Source: Mycolicibacterium sp. P1-5
GTDB taxonomy: Bacteria; Actinomycetota; Actinomycetes; Mycobacteriales; Mycobacteriaceae
NCBI RefSeq assembly: GCF_008329565.1
Contig: NZ_NPKT01000011.1
Span: 112,542 to 176,541 of the forward strand
DNA length: 64,000 bases
Reading direction: 5' to 3'
Positions within the stretch are counted from its first letter, which is position 1, and the number at the start of each line of letters is the position of its first letter. The notes under the pieces are model-generated. The model did not search any database, had not been told where the DNA came from, and was given only the letters and a program-made list of their open reading frames with translations. Positions 1-8,931 of this stretch are shown in pieces. The position numbers and the translations under genes were made by a program.

Positions 1-31
1 CGGTGGGCTGGTCGACTTCCTCTCTGGACAT
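1..31 (-). CDS. 5' end of an unidentified gene running off the left edge
   Basis: On the minus strand an ATG at position 31 opens a frame reading MSREEVDQPT to the window edge. A good ribosome-binding site (GGGAGG, plus-strand cctccc at 37-42) lies five bases upstream. Only ten codons are visible, so no product can be named. It would be divergent from the membrane-protein gene at 132. Confidence 0.45.
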   Translation of the reverse strand, partial: MSREEVDQPT

Positions 32-131
32 CGCAACCTCCCCGTGTGTCAGAAGTCAACGTTAGTCGCTGGTGGCAGATTCGGCGGAGAACTCGAGCCG
101 GTGAGCTACCCGCGTGACACACTTTCTCACC

Positions 132-794
132 ATGGCCGGCACCAAGACCGTCTCCCGCATCCTGATGCTTTCGGGAGTCTTGATGATGGTGATCGGTGGC
201 GTCGGCTTCATCGTCATGATGGTCCTCAACGCTTTCGTGCTCGATGAGTTCGACGCTTACGGCGAGGTGCCGATTCCCGGTTCGGGTCAGGTGCAACTGC
301 CGGCCGGACAAACGCAGATCAGTTTTCACACCTCGGTGATCGGTTCGCCGTCGAGTGGGTTCCCGTTGCCTGCATTGCGGCTCGACATCGTCCCGCCGGA
401 GGGTGTGGCCGAGCCGGTGCTGACCGAAGACCATGGCACCTTGACGACCGTCAACAGCGACACCCATATCCGGATCTGGACGGCCGACATCCCCGCGGCA
501 GGCACCTACCGGATCCGCACCGACGGGCAAATGAACGGCTACATCAACCCGCGGCTGGCGTTCGGCAAGGAGAATGGCGCGGGGTATCTGCCCTGGGTCT
601 TCGGGGGAATCTTCGGACTCGGCCTGCTGGACCTGATCGCGTCGCTGTTCATGCGCAAGCAGCGGCCCGCTGGTCAGCCGCCGTTCACCCCGACCGATCT
701 GGAACAGTTGAAAACGCTGGCTGCCCTGCGTGATTCAGGTGCGTTGACGCAAGACGAGTTCGACGCGGAGAAACACCGGATCCTGGGCGAGTAG
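132..794 (+). CDS. Membrane-anchored protein with C-terminal SHOCT-like segment
   Basis: The product is about 220 residues. It has one hydrophobic segment near the N-terminus (about residues 10-32, rich in Met, Val and Gly), an extracytoplasmic-looking middle region with no cysteine pairs, and a second hydrophobic segment near residues 155-177. The last 30 residues (LEQLKTLAALRDSGALTQDE, then F..EK..IL) match the short SHOCT oligomerisation motif. That motif occurs at the end of many actinobacterial membrane proteins. I chose ATG at 132; a GTG at 114 is an in-frame alternative and neither has a strong ribosome site. The function is unknown. It ends 12 bases before the alcohol dehydrogenase gene and may be co-transcribed with it. 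Confidence 0.8.
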   Translation: MAGTKTVSRILMLSGVLMMVIGGVGFIVMMVLNAFVLDEFDAYGEVPIPGSGQVQLPAGQTQISFHTSVIGSPSSGFPLPALRLDIVPPEGVAEPVLTEDHGTLTTVNSDTHIRIWTADIPAAGTYRIRTDGQMNGYINPRLAFGKENGAGYLPWVFGGIFGLGLLDLIASLFMRKQRPAGQPPFTPTDLEQLKTLAALRDSGALTQDEFDAEKHRILGE

Positions 795-805
795 GCTCGG
801 GCGGC

Positions 806-1963
806 GTGAAGGCTGTCAGCTGTGTACGCGGCGCGTTGTCGGTGATCGAGTTGCCCGACCCGGTACCTGATCGCGGCCAACTGGTGGTCAATGTCGCCGG
901 CTGTGGCATCTGCGGATCGGATCTGCATGCCAAGGACCACGCCGACGAACTCGCGGATGTCTTCAACGAGGTCGGTTACCGGGACGGTATGCGCGCCGAC
1001 ACACCGACGGTGATGGGCCACGAGTTCTCGGGAGAGGTGGCCGAGCGGGGCCGCAAGGTTGCCAAGGAGTTCAAGCCCGGAACACCGGTGGTCTCCCTCC
1101 CGATGGTTCGGCGTCACGGGTCGCCGCAGATGACCGGCTTGTCACCATTGGCTCCCGGCGCGTACGCCGAGCAGGTCGTCGTGGAGGCGGCCATGACCTT
1201 TACGGTCCCCAACGGCCTGTCGCTCGACATCGCGGCGCTGACCGAGCCGATGGCCGTCGCACTTCATGCAGTACGCCGAAGCGAGATCAAGAAGCGCGAC
1301 ACCGCGATCGTGATCGGCTGTGGTCCCGTCGGCCTTGCGGTCATCTGTCAACTGAAGGCCATGGGCGTGGGAACGATTGTGGCCAGCGACTTTTCATCGG
1401 GGCGGCGGGCGCTGGCCACGCAGTGCGGTGCCGACGTCGTCGTCGACCCCGCGGTGGACTCGCCGTATGACAAGGCGGCGGGCAAGGGTGTGGTGACCGA
1501 TTTCTCCGGGCTCGCCGAACTCGGGCTCGGCGCAATGGAGAAACTGCGGAAGCTGCCCGGCTGGTCGCACGTCTATCGTGCCGTCGACGCACTCGGTGCT
1601 GCCGGCCCCAAGCGGCCGGTGATCTTTGAGTGTGTCGGCGTGCCAGGGATGATCGACGGGATCGTTGCCGCGGCGCCATTGAATTCGCGGGTGGTGGTCG
1701 TGGGTGTCTGCATGGGCAGCGACCAGCTGCGTCCTGCGATCGCCCTCGGCAAAGAGGTCGATCTACGGTTCGTATTCTGTTACACGCCACTGGAATTCCG
1801 CGACACCCTGTACATGCTGGCTGACGGCAAGGTCGACGGGTCGCCGTTGATCACCGGCAAGGTCGGGCTGGACGGCGTGGCCGCGGCGTTCGCCGCATTG
1901 CGAGATCCGGAGACGCACGCGAAGATCCTCGTCGATCCGCAGAGCGTGGTGACCGCGCCGTGA
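806..1963 (+). CDS. Zinc-dependent medium-chain alcohol dehydrogenase
   Basis: This is a 385-residue MDR-family oxidoreductase. The N-terminal GroES-like domain carries the catalytic zinc motif GCGICGSDLHA and the GHEFSGEV motif. The Rossmann domain has the nucleotide-binding loop VIGCGPVGLAV. The usual four-cysteine structural zinc lobe is not evident, because the segment after the GHE motif lacks a CxxCxxC cluster, so this resembles threonine/sorbitol-dehydrogenase-like members without the second zinc. The substrate cannot be read from the sequence. It follows the SHOCT membrane gene closely on the same strand. The start at 806 (GTG) keeps the canonical MKAV opening. Confidence 0.88.
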   Translation: MKAVSCVRGALSVIELPDPVPDRGQLVVNVAGCGICGSDLHAKDHADELADVFNEVGYRDGMRADTPTVMGHEFSGEVAERGRKVAKEFKPGTPVVSLPMVRRHGSPQMTGLSPLAPGAYAEQVVVEAAMTFTVPNGLSLDIAALTEPMAVALHAVRRSEIKKRDTAIVIGCGPVGLAVICQLKAMGVGTIVASDFSSGRRALATQCGADVVVDPAVDSPYDKAAGKGVVTDFSGLAELGLGAMEKLRKLPGWSHVYRAVDALGAAGPKRPVIFECVGVPGMIDGIVAAAPLNSRVVVVGVCMGSDQLRPAIALGKEVDLRFVFCYTPLEFRDTLYMLADGKVDGSPLITGKVGLDGVAAAFAALRDPETHAKILVDPQSVVTAP

Positions 1964-1999
1964 CGAAGGTTCGTTCGAGCACGCGCGGTCACCTCCCGG

Positions 2000-2227
2000 C
2001 TATGCGACGGGTTGGCCTGCGGCGATCGCCTTGACGTCGGCGGTATGCAGCGGATGACCGCCCACGCCCCAGTCACCACTGATGACCTCCTCGACGACCA
2101 CCCAGGTGACGGGTCGCATGTTCTCGCCCTCGATGTCAACCATGGCGTCGGTCACCTTCTGGATGATCTCCTGCTTCTGTGCCGCCGAGAACACTCCCTC
2201 GATGACTTTCACGTTGACGAATGGCAT
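2000..2227 (-). CDS. 4-oxalocrotonate tautomerase family protein
   Basis: This is a 75-residue protein starting MPFVNVKVIEG. After removal of Met, Pro at position 1 is the catalytic base of the tautomerase superfamily. The body, with VWVVVEEV-like strands, fits the beta-alpha-beta subunit that assembles into hexamers. A longer frame reaches 2434, but the proline-containing start at 2227 is preceded by AAGGAGA and is clearly correct. It lies 14 bases downstream of the AhpD-like gene on the same strand, so the two are probably one transcript. Substrate unknown. Confidence 0.88.
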   Translation of the reverse strand: MPFVNVKVIEGVFSAAQKQEIIQKVTDAMVDIEGENMRPVTWVVVEEVISGDWGVGGHPLHTADVKAIAAGQPVA

Positions 2228-2241
2228 CGTCTTCTCCTTTT

Positions 2242-2853
2242 CTATTCTCCTGCCGGCCAGCGGAATTGATGACCGGTACGGCTGGTCGCGGTAAGGTCCG
2301 CGAAGCGTGGTGTGTTCGGTTCGAGCGGTAGCCGAAGTCCGTTGACGAGGTAGCTGACCATGCGGTAGTAGCCGGCGAGCATGAGCAATTCGATGATCGC
2401 CTCGTCCGAGTAGTGCTGCGTGAGGCTCTCCCACAGGCTGTCATCGACGTTGCAGAACTGATGCAGGCTGTCGCAGAGTCGGATGAGAACTCGGTCCTCG
2501 TCGACCCAGTGTTCCTCGTTCGCATCGCCTTTCACCAGTGATGCAATCTGTGGTGCATCCAGGCCAGCCGTGGTGGCGTACGCCGCTACGTGTACGCCCC
2601 ACTCGTATTCGGCATTGCACAGTGCGGTTGTGCGGTCGATGACGATCTCGCGCTGCCGGATGGTCAGGTGTCCGCGATCGAGAAGTCCTGAGCTGAACAG
2701 CTTGAAAAACAACCGACGATCGCGGGCCAGTGTGGTGAAGAGAATCAGCGGTTCAGCGCCTCGCATCAGTGCGTCTATGGCGCCTTGGATGTCGGCGGGA
2801 AGTGGAGCGGAGGCCGGGCCCACACGAGCGCTATGATTCTTATAGCGTGTCAT
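2242..2853 (-). CDS. Carboxymuconolactone decarboxylase (AhpD-like) family protein
   Basis: The product is about 203 residues. The core segment REIVIDRTTALCNAEYEW followed by G.H is the CMD/AhpD helix pair with the E-x-x-W-G-x-H variant of the active site; the CxxC of true AhpD is absent. Such proteins are often small hydrolases or peroxidase-like enzymes of unknown substrate. I prefer ATG 2853 (MTRYKNHSA); ATG 2871 is possible. The gene is divergent from the winged-helix regulator at 2893 and precedes the tautomerase. This regulator-plus-two-enzymes arrangement suggests a small local regulon. Confidence 0.8.
   Translation of the reverse strand: MTRYKNHSARVGPASAPLPADIQGAIDALMRGAEPLILFTTLARDRRLFFKLFSSGLLDRGHLTIRQREIVIDRTTALCNAEYEWGVHVAAYATTAGLDAPQIASLVKGDANEEHWVDEDRVLIRLCDSLHQFCNVDDSLWESLTQHYSDEAIIELLMLAGYYRMVSYLVNGLRLPLEPNTPRFADLTATSRTGHQFRWPAGE
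2829..2847. promoter_or_regulatory. Candidate operator, inverted repeat CGCTAT-N7-ATAGCG
   Basis: There are two perfect six-base arms (2829-2834 and 2842-2847) around a seven-base spacer. They sit at the very start of the AhpD-like gene and 46 bases from the divergent regulator start. Position and symmetry fit an operator for the HxlR-like regulator, but no known motif is matched and it overlaps coding sequence. Confidence 0.25.
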
Positions 2854-2892
2854 GGTTGCGACGATACCCATGCGTGCTACAAAATGTAAAGC

Positions 2893-3225
2893 ATGAATGT
2901 TCCCAAGCTCGGCCGGCCTGCGCGTGGCTCGTCGAGCGGGCGCCCGATCATGGTCGTTCTCGACGTGCTCGGCAGGCGCGGCGCACTGCGCGTGTTGTGG
3001 GAACTGCGCGACGGGCCATTGACTTTCCGCGCTCTTCAGGAGGCGTGTGAGACCAATCCGGGCTCGCTCAACTCGCGCCTGAAGGATCTACGCGAGCTTG
3101 GAACCGTAGTGCACGACGACGGCGGTTATCGCCTGACTGACAGTGGTCGTAGCCTCATGGCGACTCTGCAGAGTCTCCAAAGCTGGTCCGAGGACTGGGC
3201 CTCAGGTGCTGAGCCAAAAGGCTAG
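2893..3225 (+). CDS. HxlR-type winged-helix transcriptional regulator
   Basis: This 110-residue single-domain DNA-binding protein has a short charged N-terminus, then the wHTH region VLDVLGRRGALRVLWELRDG with a recognition helix around TNPGSLNSRLKDLRELG. A beta-wing follows (VVHDDGGYRLTDSGRSL). The pattern of a low-complexity start, GALRVLWEL and NSRLKDL is that of HxlR/MarR-like regulators. It is divergent from the AhpD-like gene with 39 bases between starts, so autoregulation plus control of that gene is the simplest inference. Its 3' end overlaps the convergent MBL hydrolase by four bases. Confidence 0.85.
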   Translation: MNVPKLGRPARGSSSGRPIMVVLDVLGRRGALRVLWELRDGPLTFRALQEACETNPGSLNSRLKDLRELGTVVHDDGGYRLTDSGRSLMATLQSLQSWSEDWASGAEPKG

Positions 3226-3845
3226 CTGCCCTTGGCTACCCACTCGTCGTAGTTCACCAGCTCGTCGCCGATCCTCGTGGTGTCTCCGTGGCCGGTGTAG
3301 ACGACGGTGTCGACGGGCAGCTTGCCGAGCTTGTCCTTGATCGAGCCGAGGATGGTCGGGAAGTCGGAGAACGAGCGGCCGGTCGCGCCGGGCCCACCCT
3401 GGAACAGGGTATCGCCGGAGAACACCGCGCCCAGTGCCGGTGCGTAGAGGCAGGTCGAGCCGGGGGAGTGCCCCGGGGTCGCGATGGCGTGCAGTTCGAT
3501 CCCGTCGGCCTTGAGCACCTGACCGTCTTCGATAGTGCGGAACTGCTTGTCGCCGTGCGTCATCCGCCACAGCATGTCGTCGGCCGGGTTCAGCAGCACC
3601 GGCGCGTCCAGGTCGGCGGACAGTTGTGGCGCGACGGTGATGTGATCGTTGTGGCCATGGGTGCACACGACTGCGACGACGTGGCGGTTGCCGACGGCGT
3701 CCTCGATCGCCTTGGCGTTGTGGGCCGCGTCGATCACGATCACCTCAGAGGAGTCGCCGACGATCCAGATGTTGTTGTCGACTTCCCAACTGCCGCCGTC
3801 GAGTTCGAAGGTGCCGTGGGTGACTACGCGCTCGATGCCGCTCAC
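3222..3845 (-). CDS. MBL-fold metallo-hydrolase (partner of MscR)
   Basis: This 207-residue metallo-beta-lactamase-fold enzyme carries the HxHxDH signature (THGHNDH), downstream metal ligands in TPGHSPGS and FSGDTLF, and a terminal TGHGDTT. The layout matches glyoxalase II-like thiolester hydrolases. GTG at 3845 overlaps the stop of the dehydrogenase gene (GTGA), so translation is coupled. The ortholog beside mscR in M. tuberculosis is Rv2260. With MscR oxidising S-hydroxymethyl-mycothiol, a plausible but unproven role is hydrolysis of S-formyl-mycothiol or a related thiolester. Confidence 0.88.
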   Translation of the reverse strand: MSGIERVVTHGTFELDGGSWEVDNNIWIVGDSSEVIVIDAAHNAKAIEDAVGNRHVVAVVCTHGHNDHITVAPQLSADLDAPVLLNPADDMLWRMTHGDKQFRTIEDGQVLKADGIELHAIATPGHSPGSTCLYAPALGAVFSGDTLFQGGPGATGRSFSDFPTILGSIKDKLGKLPVDTVVYTGHGDTTRIGDELVNYDEWVAKGS

Positions 3846-4927
3846 AGGATCACCACCGAGCGCAGGACCTCGCCGTTGTGCATCTTGTGGAAGGCGTCCT
3901 CGATGGCATCGAGGCCGATGCGTTCGGAGACAAATTTGTCCAGGGGTAGGCGGCCTTGGCGGTAGAGGCTGATCAGGGTGGGGAAGTCGCGTTCGGGGAG
4001 GCAGTCGCCGTACCAGGAGGACTTGAGCGAGCCGCCGCGGGAGAAGAAGTCGACCAGCGGCATGTCCAGGCGCATGTCGGGGGTGGGAACGCCTACCAGG
4101 ACAACGGTTCCGGCGAGGTCGCGGGCGTAGAAGGCCTGCTTCCAGGTTTCCGGACGTCCGACGGCGTCGATAACGACGTCGGCTCCGAAGCCGTCGGTCA
4201 AATCCTGGATGGTCGCGACCGGGTCGAGTTCGCGGGCGTTGATGGTGTGGGTGGCGCCGAAGTCGCGGGCCCAGTCCAGCTTGGTGTCGTCGGTGTCGAC
4301 GGCGATGATCTTCTTCGCGCCGACCAGGGCGGCCCCGGCGATCGCGGCATCGCCGACACCGCCGCAGCCGATGACGGCGACGGTGTCGTCGCGACCCACG
4401 TTGCCGGTGTTGACCGCGGCGCCGAGGCCGGCCATCACTCCGCAGCCCAGCAGTCCGGCGACGGCGGGGTCGGCTTCGGGATCGACCTTGGTGCATTGCC
4501 CTTGGTGGACAAGGGTTTTGTCGGCGAAGGCGCCGATTCCCAGGGCGGGGGTCAGTTCGGTGCCGTCGGTCAGGGTCATTTTCTGGGCGGCGTTGTGGGT
4601 GTTGAAGCAGTACCACGGGCGCCCGCGTTTGCAGGCGCGGCACTGCCCGCAGACGGCGCGCCAGTTCAGGATGACGAAGTCGCCGACCTCGACGTTTGTG
4701 ACGCCCTCGCCGACGGATTCGACGGTGCCGGCGGCCTCGTGGCCGAGCAGAAAGGGGTACTCGTCGTTGATCCCGCCCTCGCGGTAGGTCAGATCGGTGT
4801 GGCAGACCCCGCAGGCGATGATGTCGACGACCACCTCACCCGGGCCGGGCTCGGGGATCACGATGTCCACCAATTCGACGGGCTGTTTCTTTGACCGGGA
4901 GATCACACCACGCACTGTCTGGCTCAT
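3842..4927 (-). CDS. mscR: S-(hydroxymethyl)mycothiol dehydrogenase / S-nitrosomycothiol reductase
   Basis: This 361-residue class III-like zinc alcohol dehydrogenase is the mycothiol analogue of glutathione-dependent formaldehyde dehydrogenase. Catalytic zinc ligands are seen at C42 (GVCHTD) and H63-E64 (GHEAAG). The structural zinc lobe has Cys 93, 96, 99 and 107. The NAD loop is [11 protein letters not shown]. The ATG at 4927 gives the family-typical MSQTVRGV start; a longer frame upstream overlaps the divergent gene. It detoxifies formaldehyde and S-nitrosomycothiol in the cytosol with NAD. It overlaps the MBL hydrolase by four bases, and the pair matches Rv2259-Rv2260. Confidence 0.93.
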   Translation of the reverse strand: MSQTVRGVISRSKKQPVELVDIVIPEPGPGEVVVDIIACGVCHTDLTYREGGINDEYPFLLGHEAAGTVESVGEGVTNVEVGDFVILNWRAVCGQCRACKRGRPWYCFNTHNAAQKMTLTDGTELTPALGIGAFADKTLVHQGQCTKVDPEADPAVAGLLGCGVMAGLGAAVNTGNVGRDDTVAVIGCGGVGDAAIAGAALVGAKKIIAVDTDDTKLDWARDFGATHTINARELDPVATIQDLTDGFGADVVIDAVGRPETWKQAFYARDLAGTVVLVGVPTPDMRLDMPLVDFFSRGGSLKSSWYGDCLPERDFPTLISLYRQGRLPLDKFVSERIGLDAIEDAFHKMHNGEVLRSVVIL

Positions 4928-4963
4928 GGGCCAAAGATTAGCGCGGCCTACGTTGAACGCGGC

Positions 4964-5953
4964 GTGTGTGTCCCGGTTGGGCGATACGGTGAAGACTTGC
5001 GTACCGCGATGCTTCAAACCCAGGCCGACCTGCTGATCACGGCCCGTGCCGCCTATTGGTGCGACGACTTCGAAACCAGCTACGAGGCGTTCTCCCGGGC
5101 CGGTGCAGTGGGTCCGCTGGCGCTCGACGATCTGGATGCGCTGGCGACCGCCGCGGCCCGGCTCGGCCACGGCCGTGAGGCGATTCGTGTCGGTGAACTC
5201 GTCTATGTCCGACTGGCGCGAGCCGATCCGAATGCGGCCGCGGGCAAGGCGGTCGAGCTCGGGTCGGCGTGGTTGTCACGGGGTGAGGTGACAATCGGTC
5301 AGAAGTGGATCCACCAGGCGCGTGGCCTGTTGGCCGATTCCGGCGAGGGGTCGGTGCTGGTCAAGCTGACCCGCCTGGAAACCGTGGTCGCGGTGCTCAG
5401 CGACAACGCCGACCTGGCTGCCGAGGGTTCAGCGGTTCTGCGGGAGCTGTCGCTGGATGGAGAGCCGTCCGCGGTGGCCGGCGAGGCGTACTACCAGCTC
5501 GGCGAGCTCCGACGGCGCCGCGGCGACGTCGACGGTGCGTTCGCGGCGTACGCCAGGGCTCAGGAGTCTGGTGTGGTGCCGCAGCCCGGTGCGGCGCTGT
5601 TGCGTTGTGCGCTGGGCGATGTGGACACCGCGCGAGCTGAGGTGCGGGCGGCGATCTCGGGGGCCGATGCGCGGGCGCTGGCTCGGCTGTTGCGCGGTGC
5701 GATCGAGATTGCTTTGGCCGCAGGCGAACTCGACGAGGCGGAGGACTACCTGCGTGCGTTGGAGTCGGCCGGCGGAGTCGACCCCGCGATGCGCGGGGCG
5801 GTACTGGTGCGCAGGGGCCGGCATCACGAGGCGCTGACGGTGTTGCGGGCGGCGCTGCGAGAGCCGCGGTTGCGGGCATCGGCGTCCGCAGTCGCCGAGG
5901 TTCACGAGTGGATCGAGGAGGCCTACACGGGCCTGCTGACGGGCTCCGCGTAG
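4964..5953 (+). CDS. Tetratricopeptide-like helical repeat protein
   Basis: The product is 315-329 residues of alanine- and leucine-rich helical hairpins. Segments such as [39 protein letters not shown] and [20 protein letters not shown] look like TPR units. No signal peptide or enzymatic motif is present. It is probably a protein-protein interaction scaffold; the partner is unknown. Alternative starts are GTG 4964 and ATG 5009; the latter begins right at the first helix. It is divergent from mscR (36 bases) and runs straight into the serine hydrolase gene. Confidence 0.75.
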   Translation: MCVPVGRYGEDLRTAMLQTQADLLITARAAYWCDDFETSYEAFSRAGAVGPLALDDLDALATAAARLGHGREAIRVGELVYVRLARADPNAAAGKAVELGSAWLSRGEVTIGQKWIHQARGLLADSGEGSVLVKLTRLETVVAVLSDNADLAAEGSAVLRELSLDGEPSAVAGEAYYQLGELRRRRGDVDGAFAAYARAQESGVVPQPGAALLRCALGDVDTARAEVRAAISGADARALARLLRGAIEIALAAGELDEAEDYLRALESAGGVDPAMRGAVLVRRGRHHEALTVLRAALREPRLRASASAVAEVHEWIEEAYTGLLTGSA

Positions 5954-5963
5954 CCTGCTGTTG

Positions 5964-6791
5964 ATGGCCACGCCACTCGACTCGATCGCCGACTGGCCGT
6001 GTCCAGCCGCAGCCGCCGCGGTGGTGGGTCACGACGGAGTGCTCGCCGAGTATGGCGACACCATTCATCAATTCCGGCTGGCATCGGTGACCAAACTGCT
6101 CGCGGCGCGCGCTGCGCAGGTGGCCATCGAAGAGGGAGTCGTGGACCTGGACACTCCCGCCGGTCCGCCAGGCAGCACGGTGCGGCATCTACTCTCGCAC
6201 GCCTCGGGGTTCTCAATGCACTCCGCGGAGTTGATGGCCGAGCCAGGCAAGCGGCGGGTCTATTCGAACTACGGCTTCCAGGTGCTGGCGGAGACGATTG
6301 AAGCCGGCTCCGGGATCGAGTTCGGTCGTTATCTGGCCGAGGCGGTGTTCGAACCGCTGGGCATGACGGCATCGCGGCTGGCGGGCGGCGCTGAGGCGGC
6401 CGGCTACGGCGGCGTCTCCACGGTGGCCGACCTGGCCGCGTTCGCGGGGGACCTCCTGGCGCCGACGACCGTGTCGCCGCAACTGCACGAACAGGCGATC
6501 AGCGTGCAGTTCCCCGGGTTGACCGGGGTGTTGCCCGGTTTCGGGGTCCAGCGGCCCAATGACTGGGGGCTGGGCTTCGAGATTCGCGACGACAAGTCAC
6601 CGCACTGGACGGGCTCGTCGAACTCACCACGGACGTTTGGCCACTTCGGCCAGACGGGGACGTTTCTGTGGGTAGACCCGGATCGGTCATTGTCGCTGGT
6701 AGTGCTCACGGACCGGGATTTCGACGAGTGGGCCAAACCGCTGTGGCCGGCGATCTCTGATGAAGTTCTGAGAGTGTTCGGGCCGCACTAG
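5964..6791 (+). CDS. Serine hydrolase, beta-lactamase-related (class C-like)
   Basis: This 275-residue penicillin-binding-protein-like hydrolase is short for the family. The SxxK nucleophile motif is S41-V-T-K44. YSNYG provides the YxN motif and HFGQTGTF the (K/H)TG box. No secretion signal is visible, so it may act in the cytoplasm, unlike true beta-lactamases. It corresponds to Rv2257c. Ten bases separate it from the TPR-like gene, and DUF3145 follows on the same strand. The natural substrate (peptide or ester) is unknown. Confidence 0.87.
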   Translation: MATPLDSIADWPCPAAAAAVVGHDGVLAEYGDTIHQFRLASVTKLLAARAAQVAIEEGVVDLDTPAGPPGSTVRHLLSHASGFSMHSAELMAEPGKRRVYSNYGFQVLAETIEAGSGIEFGRYLAEAVFEPLGMTASRLAGGAEAAGYGGVSTVADLAAFAGDLLAPTTVSPQLHEQAISVQFPGLTGVLPGFGVQRPNDWGLGFEIRDDKSPHWTGSSNSPRTFGHFGQTGTFLWVDPDRSLSLVVLTDRDFDEWAKPLWPAISDEVLRVFGPH

Positions 6792-6899
6792 CGCAACACA
6801 GGCCTCACAAGGCACAATGAACACGCACGCCACAGCTGCATCCTCGGAAACACCAGGTCGTTGGGGAAGACGTCCCTCGTGGAGCCGAAGGAGTAGGTG

Positions 6900-7412
6900 A
6901 TGCGCGCGTCGAACCAGTTCGCCGATGTGACGACTGGCGTGGTGTACATCCACGCCTCTCCCGCAGCGGTGTGCCCACATGTCGAGTGGGCGCTGTCGTC
7001 GACCCTGAATGCCAGGGCGAATTTGAAGTGGACCCCTCAGCCCGCCATGCCCGGGCAGCTGCGGGCGGTGACCAACTGGGTCGGTCCCGTCGGCACCGGT
7101 GCCCGGTTGGCGAACGCGCTGCGCTCGTGGTCGGTCCTGCGCTTCGAGGTCACCGAGGATCCCAGTGCCGGCGTCGACGGTGAGCGGTTCTGCCACACGC
7201 CGCAGCTCGGTCTGTGGGCCGGCGTGATGAGCGCCAACGGCGACATCATGGTCGGCGAGATGAGGCTGCGCACACTGATGGCTTCGGGTGCCGACACGTT
7301 GGCCGCCGAATTGGACTCGGTGCTCGGCACCGCCTGGGATGAGGCGCTCGAGCCGTACCGCGATGGCGGTGACGGCGGCGAGGTCAGCTGGCTCAGTCGA
7401 GGAGTCGGCTAG
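6900..7412 (+). CDS. DUF3145 family protein
   Basis: This is a 170-residue protein of the actinobacteria-restricted DUF3145 family (Rv2256c ortholog). It is recognised by the opening SNQFADVTTGVVYIHASPAA and the conserved WVGPVGTGARLANALRSW and RFCHTPQLGLW segments. The function is not known. A clear AAGGAG lies 6-11 bases before ATG 6900; GTG 6897 immediately upstream is the alternative. No membrane segment is present. It is the last gene of the plus-strand group and is convergent with the HNH gene. Confidence 0.87.
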   Translation: MRASNQFADVTTGVVYIHASPAAVCPHVEWALSSTLNARANLKWTPQPAMPGQLRAVTNWVGPVGTGARLANALRSWSVLRFEVTEDPSAGVDGERFCHTPQLGLWAGVMSANGDIMVGEMRLRTLMASGADTLAAELDSVLGTAWDEALEPYRDGGDGGEVSWLSRGVG

Positions 7413-7432
7413 CCCTATTTGCATTGACCTCA

Positions 7433-8863
7433 TCAAAACGGCGGTGGTCGGCTTCGTTCGGTGACGCGGGCATCGTTGAGTTTGCGTTCGGCGGCGACGC
7501 GGTAGGCGCGTTGGGCGGCGCGGGTCTTTCGTCTGGCGGGCATCATGATGCCGACTGTCGGCGGGAGTTGTCCGTCCGGTGGGGGCAGGGTGGCGGTGGT
7601 GACGTCCCACTGTGGGATGAGTAGCCGGCTGCCGGGCTGGGTGACGTAGGTGTGGCCGGTTGGCGACGTCCACACGATCGAACCGTCCGGCCGTTGTCGG
7701 TCTCGCCAGCCCTTCCAAAATGTCTTGAGCAGATGGTGGTGTCGGCACTTACAAGCCAGATTCGAGGCGTGGGTTGGCCCCCAAGGCCAGGGGATGGTGT
7801 GGTCGACGTCGCAAATCTCGGCCGGCACATCGCAATTCGGAAAGCGACAGGTCATATCCCGCATCCGGACAAATTCATCCAATGCTGTCGAGGGGCGGTA
7901 TCGGGGTTCGGGATCGTCGCCCGGGCGGCGTAGACGCCGCACTTTCGCGCCGGACTTGATGAGTTCAGCTAGCAGCGGCGCCGGCACAATGCCGCGGTTG
8001 CCCGTCACCACACCACCGGTGACGCGCTTCTCGCCGTGCATAGCCGGATCCGGGGCGGCGTCGACGATGTCTGGATCAGCCACCACGTGCACGACCACGC
8101 TGGCCGCGCGCCCGTCGGCCTCTGCTGCCGGGCATTCGGAGTTCCCGCAGAGGCAGGCCAGCCGATCCGCACCGGCATGAACCGCGCCCATGGCGTCCGA
8201 ACGGCGTTGGCCGATGGTGCGGGGATCGTCCTCGCAGACCCCGTGCGCCATCTGAGTCAAACGTCGGTCGATCACGACACCGTCGGTGAGCTGCACCTCA
8301 CCGCGGATCTCGACGACTCCGTCCTTGGCATTGCGGAGGTCGACTACGACGTCGCGATCCCGAACCCGGGTTCGCGTCCTGCGCACCGCTCCGGGGTCAT
8401 AGCGGTCCACCCAGAAATCAATGGCGCGTTGCAGTTTCAGGTTCGACATCGGCCCCCACGACACCGCTTCGTCGGCGAGGTGGCGATCAACGAGTGTCAA
8501 CGTCGCGGGATCGCCGATCAGGTCGGTGCGGTCGACGATCGCCCCACACACTCGATAGCTGAGCAAGCCCTGTGAAAACAACGCAGCGACCCTCGGCAGC
8601 CGGTGCCTCAGCGATATCGCCATCAGCATCTCCGCCGAGGCCCGGCCACGGGTCACGCCCAACGCCGCCGACACTTCGGCAGCCGCGGCATCCCACTCAT
8701 CACAGGCCCAGTGCGCCCGCTCGTCATCTGTGCAGCGGCGAGCCACCAATTCCCCAATCGCGGCCACCCGACGCGCCGCAGCCTGGGCTTCTTCGCGAGC
8801 GCAGGCCGCGATTGCGGTCACCACCGTCGCATCACTCGAAGACCACAACCCAGCATCGAACAC
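7433..8863 (-). CDS. DUF222 / HNH endonuclease protein (13E12 repeat family)
   Basis: The product is 476 residues: an N-terminal DUF222 helical region (about residues 20-320) and a C-terminal HNH nuclease fold. The fold has CRFPNCDVPAEICDVDHTIP followed by N-L and CRHHHLLKT, supplying the D-H, N and H residues and probable zinc-binding cysteines. Mycobacteria carry many such genes (M. tuberculosis 13E12/REP13E12), and some act as phage integration sites or are DNA-damage inducible. The GTG start at 8863 lies inside a perfect LexA box, so expression is probably repressed by LexA. The nuclease target is unknown. Confidence 0.9.
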   Translation of the reverse strand: MFDAGLWSSSDATVVTAIAACAREEAQAAARRVAAIGELVARRCTDDERAHWACDEWDAAAAEVSAALGVTRGRASAEMLMAISLRHRLPRVAALFSQGLLSYRVCGAIVDRTDLIGDPATLTLVDRHLADEAVSWGPMSNLKLQRAIDFWVDRYDPGAVRRTRTRVRDRDVVVDLRNAKDGVVEIRGEVQLTDGVVIDRRLTQMAHGVCEDDPRTIGQRRSDAMGAVHAGADRLACLCGNSECPAAEADGRAASVVVHVVADPDIVDAAPDPAMHGEKRVTGGVVTGNRGIVPAPLLAELIKSGAKVRRLRRPGDDPEPRYRPSTALDEFVRMRDMTCRFPNCDVPAEICDVDHTIPWPWGPTHASNLACKCRHHHLLKTFWKGWRDRQRPDGSIVWTSPTGHTYVTQPGSRLLIPQWDVTTATLPPPDGQLPPTVGIMMPARRKTRAAQRAYRVAAERKLNDARVTERSRPPPF

Positions 8864-8871
8864 ATGTTCGA
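8856..8871 (-). promoter_or_regulatory. LexA-binding SOS box, TCGAACACATGTTCGA
   Basis: This is a perfect TCGAAC-N4-GTTCGA palindrome, the mycobacterial SOS-box consensus. It straddles the GTG start codon (8861-8863) of the DUF222-HNH gene. Several 13E12-family genes in M. tuberculosis are known LexA targets, which supports a real operator rather than chance. Confidence 0.85.
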
Positions 8872-8931
8872 TTATGCCAAATCGGTCTGACTAAAACCGA
8901 GGTGTAAGCGGACACGCCTAACCTGAGTCGC

